Assembly (NCBI RefSeq): GCF_001640365.1 | Contig: NZ_LWMI01000016.1 | Span: forward strand, 434,001 to 498,000 | Direction: 5' to 3' | Source of the DNA: Candidatus Arsenophonus triatominarum | Lineage (GTDB): Bacteria > Pseudomonadota > Gammaproteobacteria > Enterobacterales > Enterobacteriaceae | DNA: 64,000 nt | Part shown: positions 1 through 9,418 of the stretch, one piece after another | Numbering within the stretch: the stretch's first letter is position 1 | Layout of the letters: the number at the start of each line of letters is the position of its first letter | The notes under the pieces: generated by a model | What the model saw: the letters and a program-made list of their open reading frames with translations, nothing else | Database searches by the model: none | What the model was told of the DNA's origin: nothing | Position numbers and translations under genes: made by a program

Positions 1-11
1 AGGGCGCGCCA
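1..11 (+). tRNA. 3' end of a tRNA, probably tRNA-Arg (argU-like), cut by the window edge
   Basis: The first eleven bases read AGGGCGCGCCA. They match the 3' acceptor strand, discriminator G and CCA of enterobacterial argU-type tRNA-Arg as I recall it. A tyrosine integrase remnant follows at once, which is the usual arrangement when an element integrates into a tRNA 3' end; argU is a known attachment site (DLP12 in E. coli). Only the end of the gene is visible, so the identity is an inference. Confidence 0.5.
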
Positions 12-36
12 ATAAAATCAATGGGTTATATGATAT

Positions 37-1157
37 TCAGCCTTTTAGTATTTTTAAGTGGGACAATTTTGGGACATGGTTTGAGATTTTTCTATTAAAT
101 CTGTCAAAAACGCCGTCAATTTGTTTGGCGTGTTCAGTAAGATGATTAGGCGCTAAGTGTGCATATCGCCTTACCATTTCCACTGATTCCCATCCACCCA
201 TTTCTTGTAGAACTGAAAGTGGAACACCAGATTGAATTAACCAACTAGCCCAGGTATGCCTCAGGTCATGAAAACGAAAGTTTTCTATTCCGGCTCGTTT
301 CAGTGCCGCTCTCCATGCGGTGTTAGAATCGATCCGCATTTTTCTAATCGAATTTGTTTGTGAGCCATCAGATCGTTTTGCTGACATTGTATGTACGAAT
401 ACCCATTTTTGATGATTACCCAATTGTCGCGTCAGAATACAGCAAGCTGTATCGTTTAGAGCTACGCCTATAGCTTTTCCCGATTTGCTGTTTTCTGGCT
501 CTATCCAGGCAACTTTTCTTTGCATATCAATTTGTGACCATACTAAATTAATGATATTTGAACGACGTAAACCTGTTGCAAGCGCAAATTCTACCGTCGA
601 TCTAAGGGGGTTCAGGACATTCATTTATTAACCTTTCTGCTTCATCCGGTTCTAATCATCTAATCCGTTTTTCTCTAGCCGATGGAACCTTAATAACCGG
701 TGATTTTTCTATCCATTTCCAATCTTTTTCAGCAGATCTCATTATTGATTTAAGTAGTGCTAAATGCTTAGCTTTTGTTGCGATAGAAACTTCTTTTTCT
801 TTATAAACGGGTATTTCTATTCCTTTTCATTTTGCTAATAGTACTATATATTTTTGCCTCTGTAATATCTTTTAATCGGGTACCACTGAAATGCAGTAGC
901 CAAAAACTAAGTCTACCTTTGTCATCGTCTAAAGATTTTTTGTTAACCTTCTCTTCGATCCATCTCAAGCAAGCTTCGTCAAATGTGACATTAGGAAAAT
1001 CATCTAACTTTGCTATTCTCCATAATTCAGTTTTTCGTTTATCGTGTAACTCCTGAGCTTGTTTTTTGTCCTCTGTGCCAAGTGATTCTTTAATTCTTTT
1101 TCCGCACGGTGTCGAGTAGTTGCCGTACCAAATTTTACCACGTTTGAAGATTGACAT
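37..1157 (-). pseudogene. Tyrosine-type phage integrase, inactivated
   Basis: This is a site-specific recombinase of the lambda-integrase family that would integrate or excise the element next to the tRNA end. The N-terminal part (start 1157, [17 protein letters not shown]) is an Arm-type DNA-binding region. The C-terminal part (37-624) holds the catalytic set: Arg in [13 protein letters not shown], and the Tyr in RRYAHLAP. The parts are separated by a frameshift near 801, an in-frame TGA near 660 ([16 protein letters not shown]) and a one-base gain in a C-run near 612 (ECPEP reads into LRSTVEF when one C is removed). With these lesions corrected, a single continuous integrase reads through. 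The gene therefore looks fully dead and the element immobile by its own means. Confidence 0.88.
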
Positions 1158-1381
1158 TTTTTACTCCTGATGACATCAATCTCGCTCTCGGCGAGAGTAT
1201 TGTTCGAATTTTCAACGGCTTCAATACAAGCTTCTTTTGTAAATAAATAAGGTGATTTCTTTTTGTACGGATTTTTGCGTTGATAACTAATGATTCCAAG
1301 CTTGCACCAATTAGTCAGTGTGTATTCACTTATTCCTATTATTTTCGCTGCTTCTTGCCGCGTTAAAGTCGTTTTGTTCAT
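1013..1381 (-). CDS. Excisionase/AlpA-like helix-turn-helix protein, 3' end altered
   Basis: The protein begins [18 protein letters not shown], a MerR/AlpA-type helix-turn-helix usual in small excisionase or regulator genes immediately upstream of integrases. About 75 residues look genuine. From about 1157 down to 1013 the frame runs through the start of the integrase gene in another phase ([15 protein letters not shown] and onward), which suggests the original stop near 1160-1170 was lost by a small indel. It lies directly upstream of the integrase on the same strand, so it probably belonged to the same excision module. An IS5-like element sits two bases upstream of its ATG and has probably removed its promoter. 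The family is judged from the N-terminal motif only. Confidence 0.5.
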   Translation of the reverse strand: MNKTTLTRQEAAKIIGISEYTLTNWCKLGIISYQRKNPYKKKSPYLFTKEACIEAVENSNNTLAESEIDVIRSKKCQSSNVVKFGTATTRHRAEKELKNHLAQRTKNKLRSYTINEKLNYGE

Positions 1382-1382
1382 T

Positions 1383-2420
1383 AAGCGTGTTGCTTAATAG
1401 TGAAATAAGGGTATTTCGGTGATTGAAGTAAATTTTAGGCTGTTCTGAGATGGAAATTCCAAAGACCGGCACTAAGGAGTAAAAAGGTATCATCAATAAA
1501 GGGTCTACGATTCCGTAAAATTTGGGTCATACAACCGAGGCGCTTGATACCCGCGATGGCGTGTTCAACCGTAATACGGATGCCCGAGATTATTTATATT
1601 TTCTTGTTTTTGTTCAGGCGATAAAGGTCTTTTTCGAGTTCCTTTTTTTGGGATTTGTGTATTAGGATGCTGTTTATCTATACCTTGAAAACCGGTATCG
1701 GCCCAGATGGTTACCTCAGGGGGAATATGGCGAATTATATCGACTTTATCGAGTAAGCGTTTATCGTGACGGCGCCCATTTTTGATCATGGGGATAAATC
1801 CAATTTTCCTCGTTTCGTCAGTCATAATAAGCCCTTTTCGAGTGGTCTGTCTTTTCTTTCCCGAATACATTTTTTTTCGCCGACGCAGATTCTTAGGCTT
1901 TTGGACAGGTCGCTCTGTCCCATCAATAAAGACGTCTTTAACTCCAGGAAAGGCGCGAAAAAATTCCTCAGCAGAGCGAATTTGACGAGCGGGCAAAACA
2001 CATTCTCGCCCCAAGGTCATCTCTAAAACCGGCAATAATATTTTTACCCAGCGACATACCCGTGTTCTATCTAAACCAAAAAGAAGTCCTTGCAAATCAT
2101 AGGTCGGATAACATTTTAAATACAATAAAATAAAAAGCAGTTTATCTAATGGGGTTGGGATAAATCCTTTCTGCCCTGCACCCATTTGCCGCTCGTGATC
2201 TTTTCGATTCTTTTTCCGATAAATCAAATAACAAGCTGAAAATTCAGCGGCTAAATTTTTCAATTCTTCGACTGATAATCCAATGATTGCTTTACATAAA
2301 CGATTATCTCGTAACAACCGCTCTTTGTTGATCATTTCAAACCGTTATTTTCTAAGTTAAACCTCTTTTTATTGTCTATAGCGTGACAAAAAATGCAACT
2401 CTCTATTCAGCAACTATTTT
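1383..2420 (-). mobile_element. IS5-like element, copy 1 (complete, transposase frameshifted)
   Basis: The element starts AAGCGTGTTGCTTAATAG and ends CTATTCAGCAACTATTTT, imperfect terminal inverted repeats sharing GTTGCT-N-AATAG. It is flanked by a direct repeat ATT on both sides (1380-1382 and 2421-2423). About 1038 bp. The same sequence recurs in five other copies in the window. Confidence 0.88.
1435..2335 (-). pseudogene. IS5-family (DDE_Tnp_4-like) transposase, frameshifted
   Basis: The frame starts MINKERLLRDNRLCK and carries the first two catalytic Asp regions (VFIDGTERP, WADTGFQG). One extra base near 1592, relative to the intact copies at 9471-10370 and 34609-35508, breaks the reading frame about 45 codons before the end. 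The Glu region (ITVEHAIAGIKR) is therefore out of frame. The protein would normally be 299 residues. Confidence 0.85.
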
Positions 2421-2521
2421 ATTACATTCCTCATCCAAAAACTCACACTATTCTCAGGCGCTTGATTGCCCCACAAAAATCAATAACGAAACACGAATGG
2501 TTATCTTCGTTCTTTGTTAGG

Positions 2522-2629
2522 TTAGGGATATAATTTGCGGGGTAGAGTATTAGGATTTATTTGCTGCGTTGTTTGATGCTTTTTTTGGTATTGCCAAGGT
2601 GGGTCTGCGAGTATCAGGTCATACTTCAC
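2522..2629 (-). pseudogene. Remnant of an MT-A70-type DNA adenine methyltransferase
   Basis: A GTG start preceded by AGGAGATGAA opens a frame reading MKYDLILADPPWQYQKKH, which carries the DPPW catalytic motif of the MT-A70 N6-adenine methyltransferase family often encoded by phages. The frame stops after 35 residues, where a normal protein would continue for 150-200 more. The stub lies 11 bp downstream of the small frame at 2641-2832 on the same strand, as in phage early operons. What follows to the left does not look like the rest of the enzyme. The motif is seen directly; the family call is knowledge-based. Confidence 0.65.
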
Positions 2630-2640
2630 TTCATCTCCTG

Positions 2641-2832
2641 TTAAATATACCAGCTTTTACTTTTATGTAAGTCGTCTATTTTTTCTAAGACAGTGATTTT
2701 ATTACCGCCATTTCCGGTTAATATTCCGCTTTCTCCATCGGTATCGAATTGATATATCAGTCCTTTGTTTGTTAATTTTTTTTCCTTCAATCTAATTATT
2801 TTCATCACCTCACCATGATAAATAACTTGCAC
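2641..2832 (-). CDS. Small hypothetical phage-type protein
   Basis: A 63-codon frame with a GTG start at 2832; an alternative start is the ATG at 2805 (MKIIRLKEKK). I do not recognise it. It is lysine rich, with a middle section FDTDGESGILTGNGGN. Its place directly upstream of the methyltransferase stub on the same strand suggests an accessory gene of the decayed prophage. Ribosome-binding evidence is weak for both starts. Confidence 0.35.
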   Translation of the reverse strand: MQVIYHGEVMKIIRLKEKKLTNKGLIYQFDTDGESGILTGNGGNKITVLEKIDDLHKSKSWYI

Positions 2833-3040
2833 CCTGCTTTGACATGATGTAACGTTGTTCGGTATTCATGGCCGTTATTCATAATATTTATCCGGTTATT
2901 GATAAAATACCAGTGTAAAATTCTTATCTTTATTGATTAAATGAATGCAAATGTTGATAAAAAAGTGATCATTTATGAATTATTTATGGTAGCATTGTTG
3001 GCGTTGTGTGTTAGTTAACAGCAACATTTTCCCTGGTGTT

Positions 3041-3067
3041 GGCCAGTCTTGCGCTGGTCTTTTTTTT
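3041..3067 (+). terminator. Rho-independent terminator
   Basis: GGCCAG and CTGGTC form a six-base stem (one G-T pair) around a short loop, followed immediately by eight T residues. The transcript it ended is unclear, because the nearest upstream genes lie on the opposite strand. It may have belonged to a small phage transcript. Confidence 0.6.
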
Positions 3068-3188
3068 AGTGATGCGGAAATACCAAATAGCTGTCAATTT
3101 CTAGTGAATACTTTGGCTATTAGCAAATAATGATTTCAGATTGATACCGTATACCTGTAGCCATGATTCAGCAGGCCATGACTTTACA

Positions 3189-3437
3189 TGTATTAGTCTT
3201 AACTTCATCTGACAATTCTGATTTAAAAAAGAGCGTTACCGGTTTTAATTAACATCATTAGGTAATTAAATAAAAAGGTAATTCTATGTATCAAACAAAT
3301 AATCCTATCATCAAACATAAAGTCGGGTTACTTAACCTCGCTGAAGAGCTTAATAACGTCTCAAAAGCCTGTAAGATTATGGGGGTATCCCGAGATACGT
3401 TTTATCGCTACCAGGAACTTGTTAACGATGGTGGGAT
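3189..3437 (+). mobile_element. IS481-family element, 5' fragment
   Basis: Begins TGTATTAGTCTTAACTTCAT, the left end of the IS481 element seen whole at 29474-30667, and includes the first 54 codons of the transposase (MYQTNNPIIKHKVG). It is cut by the IS3 copy at 3438. The remainder of the IS481 element is not found on the other side of that IS3, so this is not a simple insertion. Confidence 0.85.
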
Positions 3438-3758
3438 TGTAGTGGCATACTAAATTTGGCCACCTAAGTTGAGGTGATATGCTTACCTCATAATTTTTAT
3501 AGGTGCCGAAATGAGTAAAATAATTACTGCTGAATTTAAATGTGAAACCGCCAAATTAGTCCTTGACCAAAATTACACCTACCAGGAAGCCGCGAAAGGC
3601 ATGAACGTCAGTCTTTCAGCGATTAGCCGGTGGGTAAGAGCTCTTCGTTTAGAACGTCAAGGGAAAACATCGCCTGGTCTGCCATTAACACCTGAACAAA
3701 TTGAGTTCAGAGAAATGAAGAAAAAAATCCACCGGCTGGAAATGGAGAATGACATCTT

Positions 3759-4674
<916 letters not shown>

Positions 4675-4682
4675 CCACTATA

Positions 4683-4940
4683 GTTATGCTCGTTAAGCTC
4701 ATTGCTTTTTCTTCGCTCATTGAGCAACTGTGTCAATTCAAACAAGGTCATGGGTTATTCCTATCTTGCTAAGAGTAAAACGAGGCTTGCCAACGCGATG
4801 ATTAGCAAGGTGGGGGATAATTTTTATGGTGTCTTTTCTAACGAAGCTGTCACTATTTACGATATAGCGAAGCTCCTGCTGTTTAAGCTAGTTCATATTT
4901 TTAGCTCTTGGTTAATTGAAGATTGAACAGAGAAAAGTAA
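4683..4940. other. Unassigned prophage-derived stretch
   Basis: Between the IS3 copy and the end of the antirepressor. On the - strand a possible start at 4755 reads MTLFELTQLLNERRKSNEL before it runs into the IS3, so a small gene may have been cut. On the + strand a 74-codon frame (4702-4926) has no recognisable feature. I cannot assign a function to either. Confidence 0.3.
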
Positions 4941-5235
4941 TTAGTGTTTCAGGTAAATACCCTGGATGGACTTGTCATGAGTATGTGTTCCATTCCAGGT
5001 TAACTTCATGGGCAGCTTGTAATTCAGATATAAATCATAAAGACGCTGCGCACCTTTTTTGAGCAAGACAGGTTGATAACTGATGAATCTGTCAGCACCA
5101 TGAGGGCTTATTTCGTTTTGTTTTTCGGTTAAATATTTATCCCGTGCATAAGAAGCAACACGCCAGCGTATGCCTGATTAACTTTCGTTGTAGAGCCACT
5201 TCCGCTCAGCAAGGAATTGATTTATCTGTTGAATA

Positions 5236-5426
5236 CACGAGTTTCGCACCAATAAAAAACGCTCTATTTTTAAGTTTAATTCAGCATAATATATAAATAG
5301 ACAAAATCTTATAAATTAAAAGCAACTTATTGTAATTTAAACAAATTTATACGTTTTAGTAACTTGCAAATTAACCATTGCTTTTAAGCCATTTCTGGAA
5401 TTTTATATGCCTGTGCGAAACTCGTG
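5236..5426. repeat. MITE-A copy 1 (191 bp, IS4/IS701-like ends)
   Basis: Starts CACGAGTTTCGCACC and ends GTGCGAAACTCGTG, perfect 14-base inverted repeats, and carries no gene. Flanked by GAATA on both sides (5231-5235 and 5427-5431), a clean 5-bp target duplication inside the antirepressor gene. The same sequence recurs at 13476, 18347 and 39165. Confidence 0.92.
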
Positions 5427-5620
5427 GAATATTCACCCCATTAAGCATTTTGCTAAATTGGGTAGGGGTCATGCCTTCTTTGAAGAGATTTTTAAGGCAA
5501 TCCCGTTCTGTTTCAAGTTGTTGAACCTGTACACCTAACAGTTGAACTTTTTTATGCTGCTCCGCCCAGGCAATCGCAGATTCAGCAGGGTCAAGGAAAT
5601 TGGGTAAGCCTAAAGTTGTT

Positions 5621-5676
5621 GGGTTATTGGGTAATTGGGTAATTGGGTAATTGGGTAATTGGGTAATTGGGTAATT
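5621..5676. repeat. Octanucleotide tandem repeat inside the antirepressor
   Basis: Seven units of eight bases: six GGGTAATT plus one GGGTTATT. On the coding strand it reads as repeats of NYPITQLP. Eight is not a multiple of three, so changes in unit number shift the frame. With seven units the AntA part and the KilAC part are in different frames; eight or five units would put them in phase. Confidence 0.9.
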
Positions 5677-5924
5677 GTGATTGTAAAATTCGTCTTTCAC
5701 ATTCAATGAAGTACTGTCTGGCCTGTTTACCTTTTTCATTGCGCTCAACCATTGATAGCTCTTTTGCCATATCGAGTGAAATTTGATATTCCTTTGCCGA
5801 ACAGCCTCCGAAGGAGTTTTCCACAGAATTATGGAAAACTATATAGTCGATATTTTCAACAAATCCCTAATCTGAAATTCGCTTTTTTATCCATGTAGAA
5901 AAGTCTTGCTTACTTTCCAAAAAA

Positions 5925-6113
5925 AAGCCTGTTGCTCAATAGCAAAATTAATTATGACTTACAAAAAAACCAGCCGATGATGATAAAATCATCAATTTTT
6001 GCATTAAAAATAACCTATGTAAGATTAAAAAATAAACTATTTTTGTATTTTTTAGATGTATCTAACTTGTTTTTATTTTAAGCAACTTTATTTCACTATT
6101 GAGCAACATGCTT
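5925..6113. repeat. MITE-B (189 bp, IS5-like ends)
   Basis: Ends are AAGCCTGTTGCTCAATAG on the left and CTATTGAGCAACATGCTT on the right, close to the termini of the IS5-like element (AAGCGTGTTGCTTAATAG). The flanking direct repeat is AAA on both sides. Removing the element and one AAA restores the antirepressor frame exactly (DLHT-FLESKQDFSTW), which fixes its borders. No coding sequence inside. Confidence 0.85.
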
Positions 6114-6281
6114 AAAGTATGTAAATCACGGGCATTAACCGTCTGGATTAATTCACCATTGATGTTTTTTGTTTCGATGTTGATTAAATTTTGCATGTAG
6201 AAATTCCTCAAAGTTAATTGATGAAAGATTTTGCAGATTGAACCCTAAACCCGTTATACTTCCCCAAAAGGAGGATTTACT

Positions 6282-6773
6282 ATGGGTCAGGTTGCATTTG
6301 ATACACAAGAATTTGTCGAAACATTAGAGAATGCAGGTTTGCCAAAAGAGCAGGCAAAAGCAATTTCTATTGCTGTACGTAAGTCACATGAGGTTGCTGA
6401 TGTAGCCACCAAAAGAGATTTAAACGATGTTCGCAAAGAAATAGAAGCTAGATTTGATAAAGTTGATGCTCGCTTCGAGAAAACTGACGCTCAAATAGCT
6501 GATGTTCGTAAAGACTTATCGGCTGAAATAGCTGATGTTCGTAAAGACTTATCGGCTGAAATAGCTGATGTTCGTAAAGACTTATCAGCTGAAATAGCTG
6601 ATGTTCGTAAAGACTTATCGGCTGAGATGAATTTACGTTTCGAAAAAACAGATGGCCAAATAGCGTTGATTCGTAAAGATGTTGAAACTATTGCTACTGG
6701 ACTACTTTTAAAACTTGGTGGTGTAATCGTTGTGACTATTAGTGCTGCAACAGCAATACTCAAATTCTTCTAA
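6282..6773 (+). CDS. Coiled-coil protein with C-terminal membrane helix (DUF1640-like)
   Basis: 163 residues starting MGQVAFDTQEFVETLENAGL, preceded by a strong ribosome-binding site (AAAGGAGG). The N-terminal 45 residues resemble the DUF1640/CCDC90 family (LPKEQAKAISIAVRKS, VATKRDLNDVRKEIEARFD). Residues 72-115 are four tandem copies of IADVRKDLSAE from a 33-bp repeat (6495-6626) that is almost identical at DNA level. The last 25 residues form one hydrophobic helix (KLGGVIVVTISAATAILKFF). The layout suggests a membrane-anchored coiled-coil stalk whose length can vary by repeat slippage. Function is unknown; such genes are common near prophages and IS elements in symbiont genomes. Confidence 0.75.
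   Translation: MGQVAFDTQEFVETLENAGLPKEQAKAISIAVRKSHEVADVATKRDLNDVRKEIEARFDKVDARFEKTDAQIADVRKDLSAEIADVRKDLSAEIADVRKDLSAEIADVRKDLSAEMNLRFEKTDGQIALIRKDVETIATGLLLKLGGVIVVTISAATAILKFF
6495..6626 (+). repeat. Four 33-bp in-frame tandem repeats
   Basis: The unit encodes IADVRKDLSAE, eleven residues, and the copies differ at only a couple of positions (TCG or TCA for Ser, GAA or GAG for Glu). The recent amplification lengthens the coiled coil without changing frame. Confidence 0.9.
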
Positions 6774-6781
6774 TCTCTCGG

Positions 6782-6811
6782 TTGTAGGTTCAAGTCCTGC
6801 ACAGCCCGCCA
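6782..6811 (+). other. tRNA 3'-end-like fragment, candidate attachment site
   Basis: GTAGGTTCAAGTCCTGC forms a T-arm (stem GTAGG/CCTGC, loop TTCAAGT), followed by ACAGCCC, G and CCA, as at the 3' end of a tRNA. No 5' half is present upstream, where the coiled-coil gene ends at 6773. The T-arm and CCA resemble those of the tRNA end at position 1, but the acceptor bases differ. It may be the distal attachment scar of an integrated element or of a different one. Confidence 0.45.
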
Positions 6812-7047
6812 ATTTCGCGATATATCTTCATGAGTCTTAAATTCTCTTTTTTAAGACGCTTATTTTCTTTTGTTAAGCACTGTATAATTTCTTTGAAAGT
6901 GCGTGTTTCTCTGTCGCCATCATTCCATATATTAATACTGCTTAAGTATCTTGAGTCGCTTAAATTACGACTACCATTAGTAATCCCAACCAGATTACCC
7001 ATATTGGGATGCTTTGCCGTTACAATGCGTGGATAGTCCAATCTCAT
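6790..7047 (-). CDS. Small hypothetical protein with C-terminal coiled coil
   Basis: 85 residues from an ATG with a good ribosome-binding site (AACAAGGAGTACACATA). Not recognised. The C-terminal third (CLTKENKRLKKENLRLMKIY) is a short coiled coil. Its last codons lie within the tRNA-like fragment, so the end of the frame may have been created or altered by integration. Divergent from sieB. Confidence 0.4.
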   Translation of the reverse strand: MRLDYPRIVTAKHPNMGNLVGITNGSRNLSDSRYLSSINIWNDGDRETRTFKEIIQCLTKENKRLKKENLRLMKIYREIGGLCRT

Positions 7048-7346
7048 TATGTGTACTCCTTGTTAACATTTGCTGAAAAGTTAGGATGTGTGCCAAGTGC
7101 CTCTTGGTGTCCGATTACAGTCATCACGGACGGGTAAACGCAATCAAACTATATTTAGTTATTTTTGAAAGATAATTTATAGTGTGTTGACTGTCCCACG
7201 AGCGCAGAGCCGCATTCACACATCCTGAAACTAATTTGATGGCCTGATTATTTAGCCACCTCAGGCGGCAGTGGTTTCTCCTGTACCCCTACAGTGAGAA
7301 ATAAGCTAAAATAATCTCACCCTTACAGAGTGAGAAAATTAAGCCT
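7048..7346. promoter_or_regulatory. Intergenic region upstream of the SieB-like gene
   Basis: No credible gene. It must hold the divergent promoters for the small - strand gene and the SieB-like gene. Two TGAGAAA elements flank a short AT-rich stretch at about 7298-7335, just upstream of the SieB-like start, and could be regulatory; I cannot assign a specific operator. Confidence 0.3.
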
Positions 7347-7799
7347 ATGAACAACACTTGGTGGCAGGAATTTATTCGTTTTTTCCTGCAAGGAATAACA
7401 CTAAACCGATTGATTTATATGCTTATTATCTTGATAATCTTAATAATTATTACACCAGCACAGATAAAAGAATGGATAAATTTTTACAATCCTGAAATTA
7501 TTCCAAGTTATTGGATGTTCTACATTCTATTATTTTGTGTTAGCTATGTTATAGCTTCCATTCTCGGTGCTACCTACAATTTTATAAAGCCTTTTTATTA
7601 CTCACTGTTAAATTGGATATATAAGCGTAAAGCCGAAAAATATATAGACCAATTAACGGATGATGAGAAAGACTTTATTTGTCTGTTTTTAGATTTGAAG
7701 CGACCAGTAAATAAATTCAATAGGAATAACCCGTTGATGGAAAAATTAGTTCAAAAAGGGATCATGATTGATTTGGGCACATTACTATCAGCAAGATAA
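7347..7799 (+). CDS. sieB: SieB-like superinfection exclusion protein
   Basis: 150 residues starting MNNTWWQEFIRFFLQGITLN. Residues 22-37 and about 53-77 are hydrophobic membrane helices separated by KEWINFYNPEIIPSYW. The overall pattern matches the SieB family of lambdoid phages, inner-membrane proteins that abort growth of superinfecting phages. Family members are usually somewhat longer, and the C-terminus here ends abruptly 29 bp before an IS481 copy, so the 3' end may have been trimmed. It is one of the few unbroken genes of this prophage, which fits a benefit to the host from phage exclusion. Family call from recognition of the N-terminal block; moderately sure. Confidence 0.7.
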   Translation: MNNTWWQEFIRFFLQGITLNRLIYMLIILIILIIITPAQIKEWINFYNPEIIPSYWMFYILLFCVSYVIASILGATYNFIKPFYYSLLNWIYKRKAEKYIDQLTDDEKDFICLFLDLKRPVNKFNRNNPLMEKLVQKGIMIDLGTLLSAR

Positions 7800-7828
7800 A
7801 AATCAGTATAAAATTAATGAGTATTATT

Positions 7829-8515
7829 TGTATTAATCTTGACTTAATCTGACAATTCTGATTTAAAAAAGAGCGTTACCGGTTTTAATTAACATCATTA
7901 GATAATTAAATAAAAGGTAATTCTATGTATCAAACATAAAGTCGGGTTACTTAACCTCGCTGAAGAGCTTAATAACGTCTCAAAAGCCTGTAAGATTATG
8001 GGGGTATCCCGAGATACGTTTTATCGCTACCAGGAACTTGTTAACGATGGTGGGATAGACGCTTTAATTAATCAAAATCGACGGGTGCCTAACGTAAAAA
8101 ATAGAGTAGATGAACAGATTGAAAGCGCTGTAGTTGAGTATGCGATTGAATACCCTGCACACGGTCAACACCGCAGTAGTAATGAACTAAGAAAAAAAGG
8201 CATTTTTGTTTCGGGGAGTGGCGTTCGCTCTATTTGGCTGCGCCATAATCTCGAAAATTTTACAAAACGCCTAAAAGCGCTTGAAGATAAAATCGCAACA
8301 GAAGGAATTATCCTGTCAGAATCACAAATCAGAGCTCTAGAAAAGAAAGCGCAAGATGATGAAGCCTGTGGTGAGATTGAAACAGCGCATCCAGGTTATC
8401 TGGGTTCACAAGATACTTTTTATGTCGGTCATTTAAAAGGCGTTGGTCGTGTTTATCAACAAACTTACATTGATACTTACAGTAAAGTCGTTCATTGTAA
8501 GCTTTGCACAACAAA
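7829..8515 (+). mobile_element. IS481-family element, 5' part with broken transposase
   Basis: Left end TGTATTAATCTTGACTTAAT. The transposase has lost 20 bp right after its start codon (a deletion between two CAAAC repeats), which shifts the frame; the body is open from 7998. It is cut by the IS5-like copy starting at 8516. The third catalytic region and the right end are missing. Confidence 0.85.
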
Positions 8516-9418
8516 AAGCGTGTTGCTTAATAGTGAAATAAGGGTATTTCGGTGATTGAAGTAAATTTTAGGCTGTTCTGAGATGGAAATTCCAAAGACC
8601 GGCACTAAGGAGTAAAAAGGTATCATCAATAAAGGGTCTACGATTCCGTAAAATTTGGGTCATACAACCGAGGCGCTTGATACCCGCGATGGCGTGTGTT
8701 CAACCGTAATACGGATGCCCGAGATTATTTTATTTTCTTGTTTTTGTTCAGGCGATAAAGGTCTTTTTCGAGTTCCTTTTTTTGGGATTTGTGTATTAGG
8801 ATGCTGTTTATCTATACCTTGAAAACCGGTATCGGCCCAGATGGTTACCTCAGGGGGAATATGGCGAATTATATCGACTTTATCGAGTAAGCGTTTATCG
8901 TGACGGCGCCCATTTTTGATCATGGGGATAAATCCAATTTTCCTCGTTTCGTCAGTCATAATAAGCCCTTTTCGAGTGGTCTGTCTTTTCTTTCCCGAAT
9001 ACATTTTTTTTCGCCGACGCAGATTCTTAGGCTTTTGGACAGGTCGCTCTGTCCCATCAATAAAGACGTCTTTAACTCCAGGAAAGGCGCGAAAAAATTC
9101 CTCAGCAGAGCGAATTTGACGAGCGGGCAAAACACATTCTCGCCCCAAGGTCATCTCTAAAACCGGCAATAATATTTTTACCCAGCGACATACCCGTGTT
9201 CTATCTAAACCAAAAAGAAGTCCTTGCAAATCATAGGTCGGATAACATTTTAAATACAATAAAATAAAAAGCAGTTTATCTAATGGGGTTGGGATAAATC
9301 CTTTCTGCCCTGCACCCATCTGCCGCTCGTGATCTTTTCGATTCTTTTTCCGATAAATCAAATAACAAGCTGAAAATTCAGCGGCTAAATTTTTCAATTC
9401 TTCGACTGATAATCCAAT

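Larger units (their letters stand above)
4941..6196 (-). pseudogene. Phage antirepressor (AntA + KilAC domains), multiply disrupted
   Basis: Read right to left. The start MQNLINIETKNINGELIQTV and VNARDLHT are cut by a MITE (5925-6113). They resume as FLESKQDFSTWIKKRISD, then VENIDYIVFHNSVENSFGG, EYQISLDMAKELSMVERNEK and QARQYFIECERR, a typical AntA domain. An octanucleotide repeat follows (5621-5676), then a KilAC-type domain (VQQLETERDCLKNLFKEGMT, FSKMLNGVN). That domain is cut by a second MITE (5236-5426) and resumes as INQFLAERKWLYNES and WRVASYARDKYLTEKQNE. There are also in-frame stops (one in the AntA part near 5868, one before WRVASY) and a frame change at the repeat. The family function is to relieve phage repression; this copy is dead. 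Confidence 0.85.

Noticed and set aside
1766..2026. Frames of 86 and 67 codons antisense to each IS5-like transposase (also at 8900, 9801, 32216, 34918, 36773)
   Set aside because: They recur only because the transposase recurs, have no ribosome-binding site and no recognisable motif; shadows of the real gene.
4702..4926. 74-codon + strand frame as a gene
   Set aside because: No motif and no ribosome-binding site; lies in prophage debris between IS3 and the antirepressor.
5621..5676. CRISPR-like array
   Set aside because: Units are 8 bp head to tail with no spacers, inside a coding frame; a simple tandem repeat.
6495..6626. CRISPR-like 33-bp repeats
   Set aside because: Contiguous, in frame and coding for an 11-residue coiled-coil unit; no spacers.
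6782..6811. A complete tRNA gene
   Set aside because: No D-arm, anticodon arm or 5' acceptor strand upstream; only the T-arm and CCA end are present.
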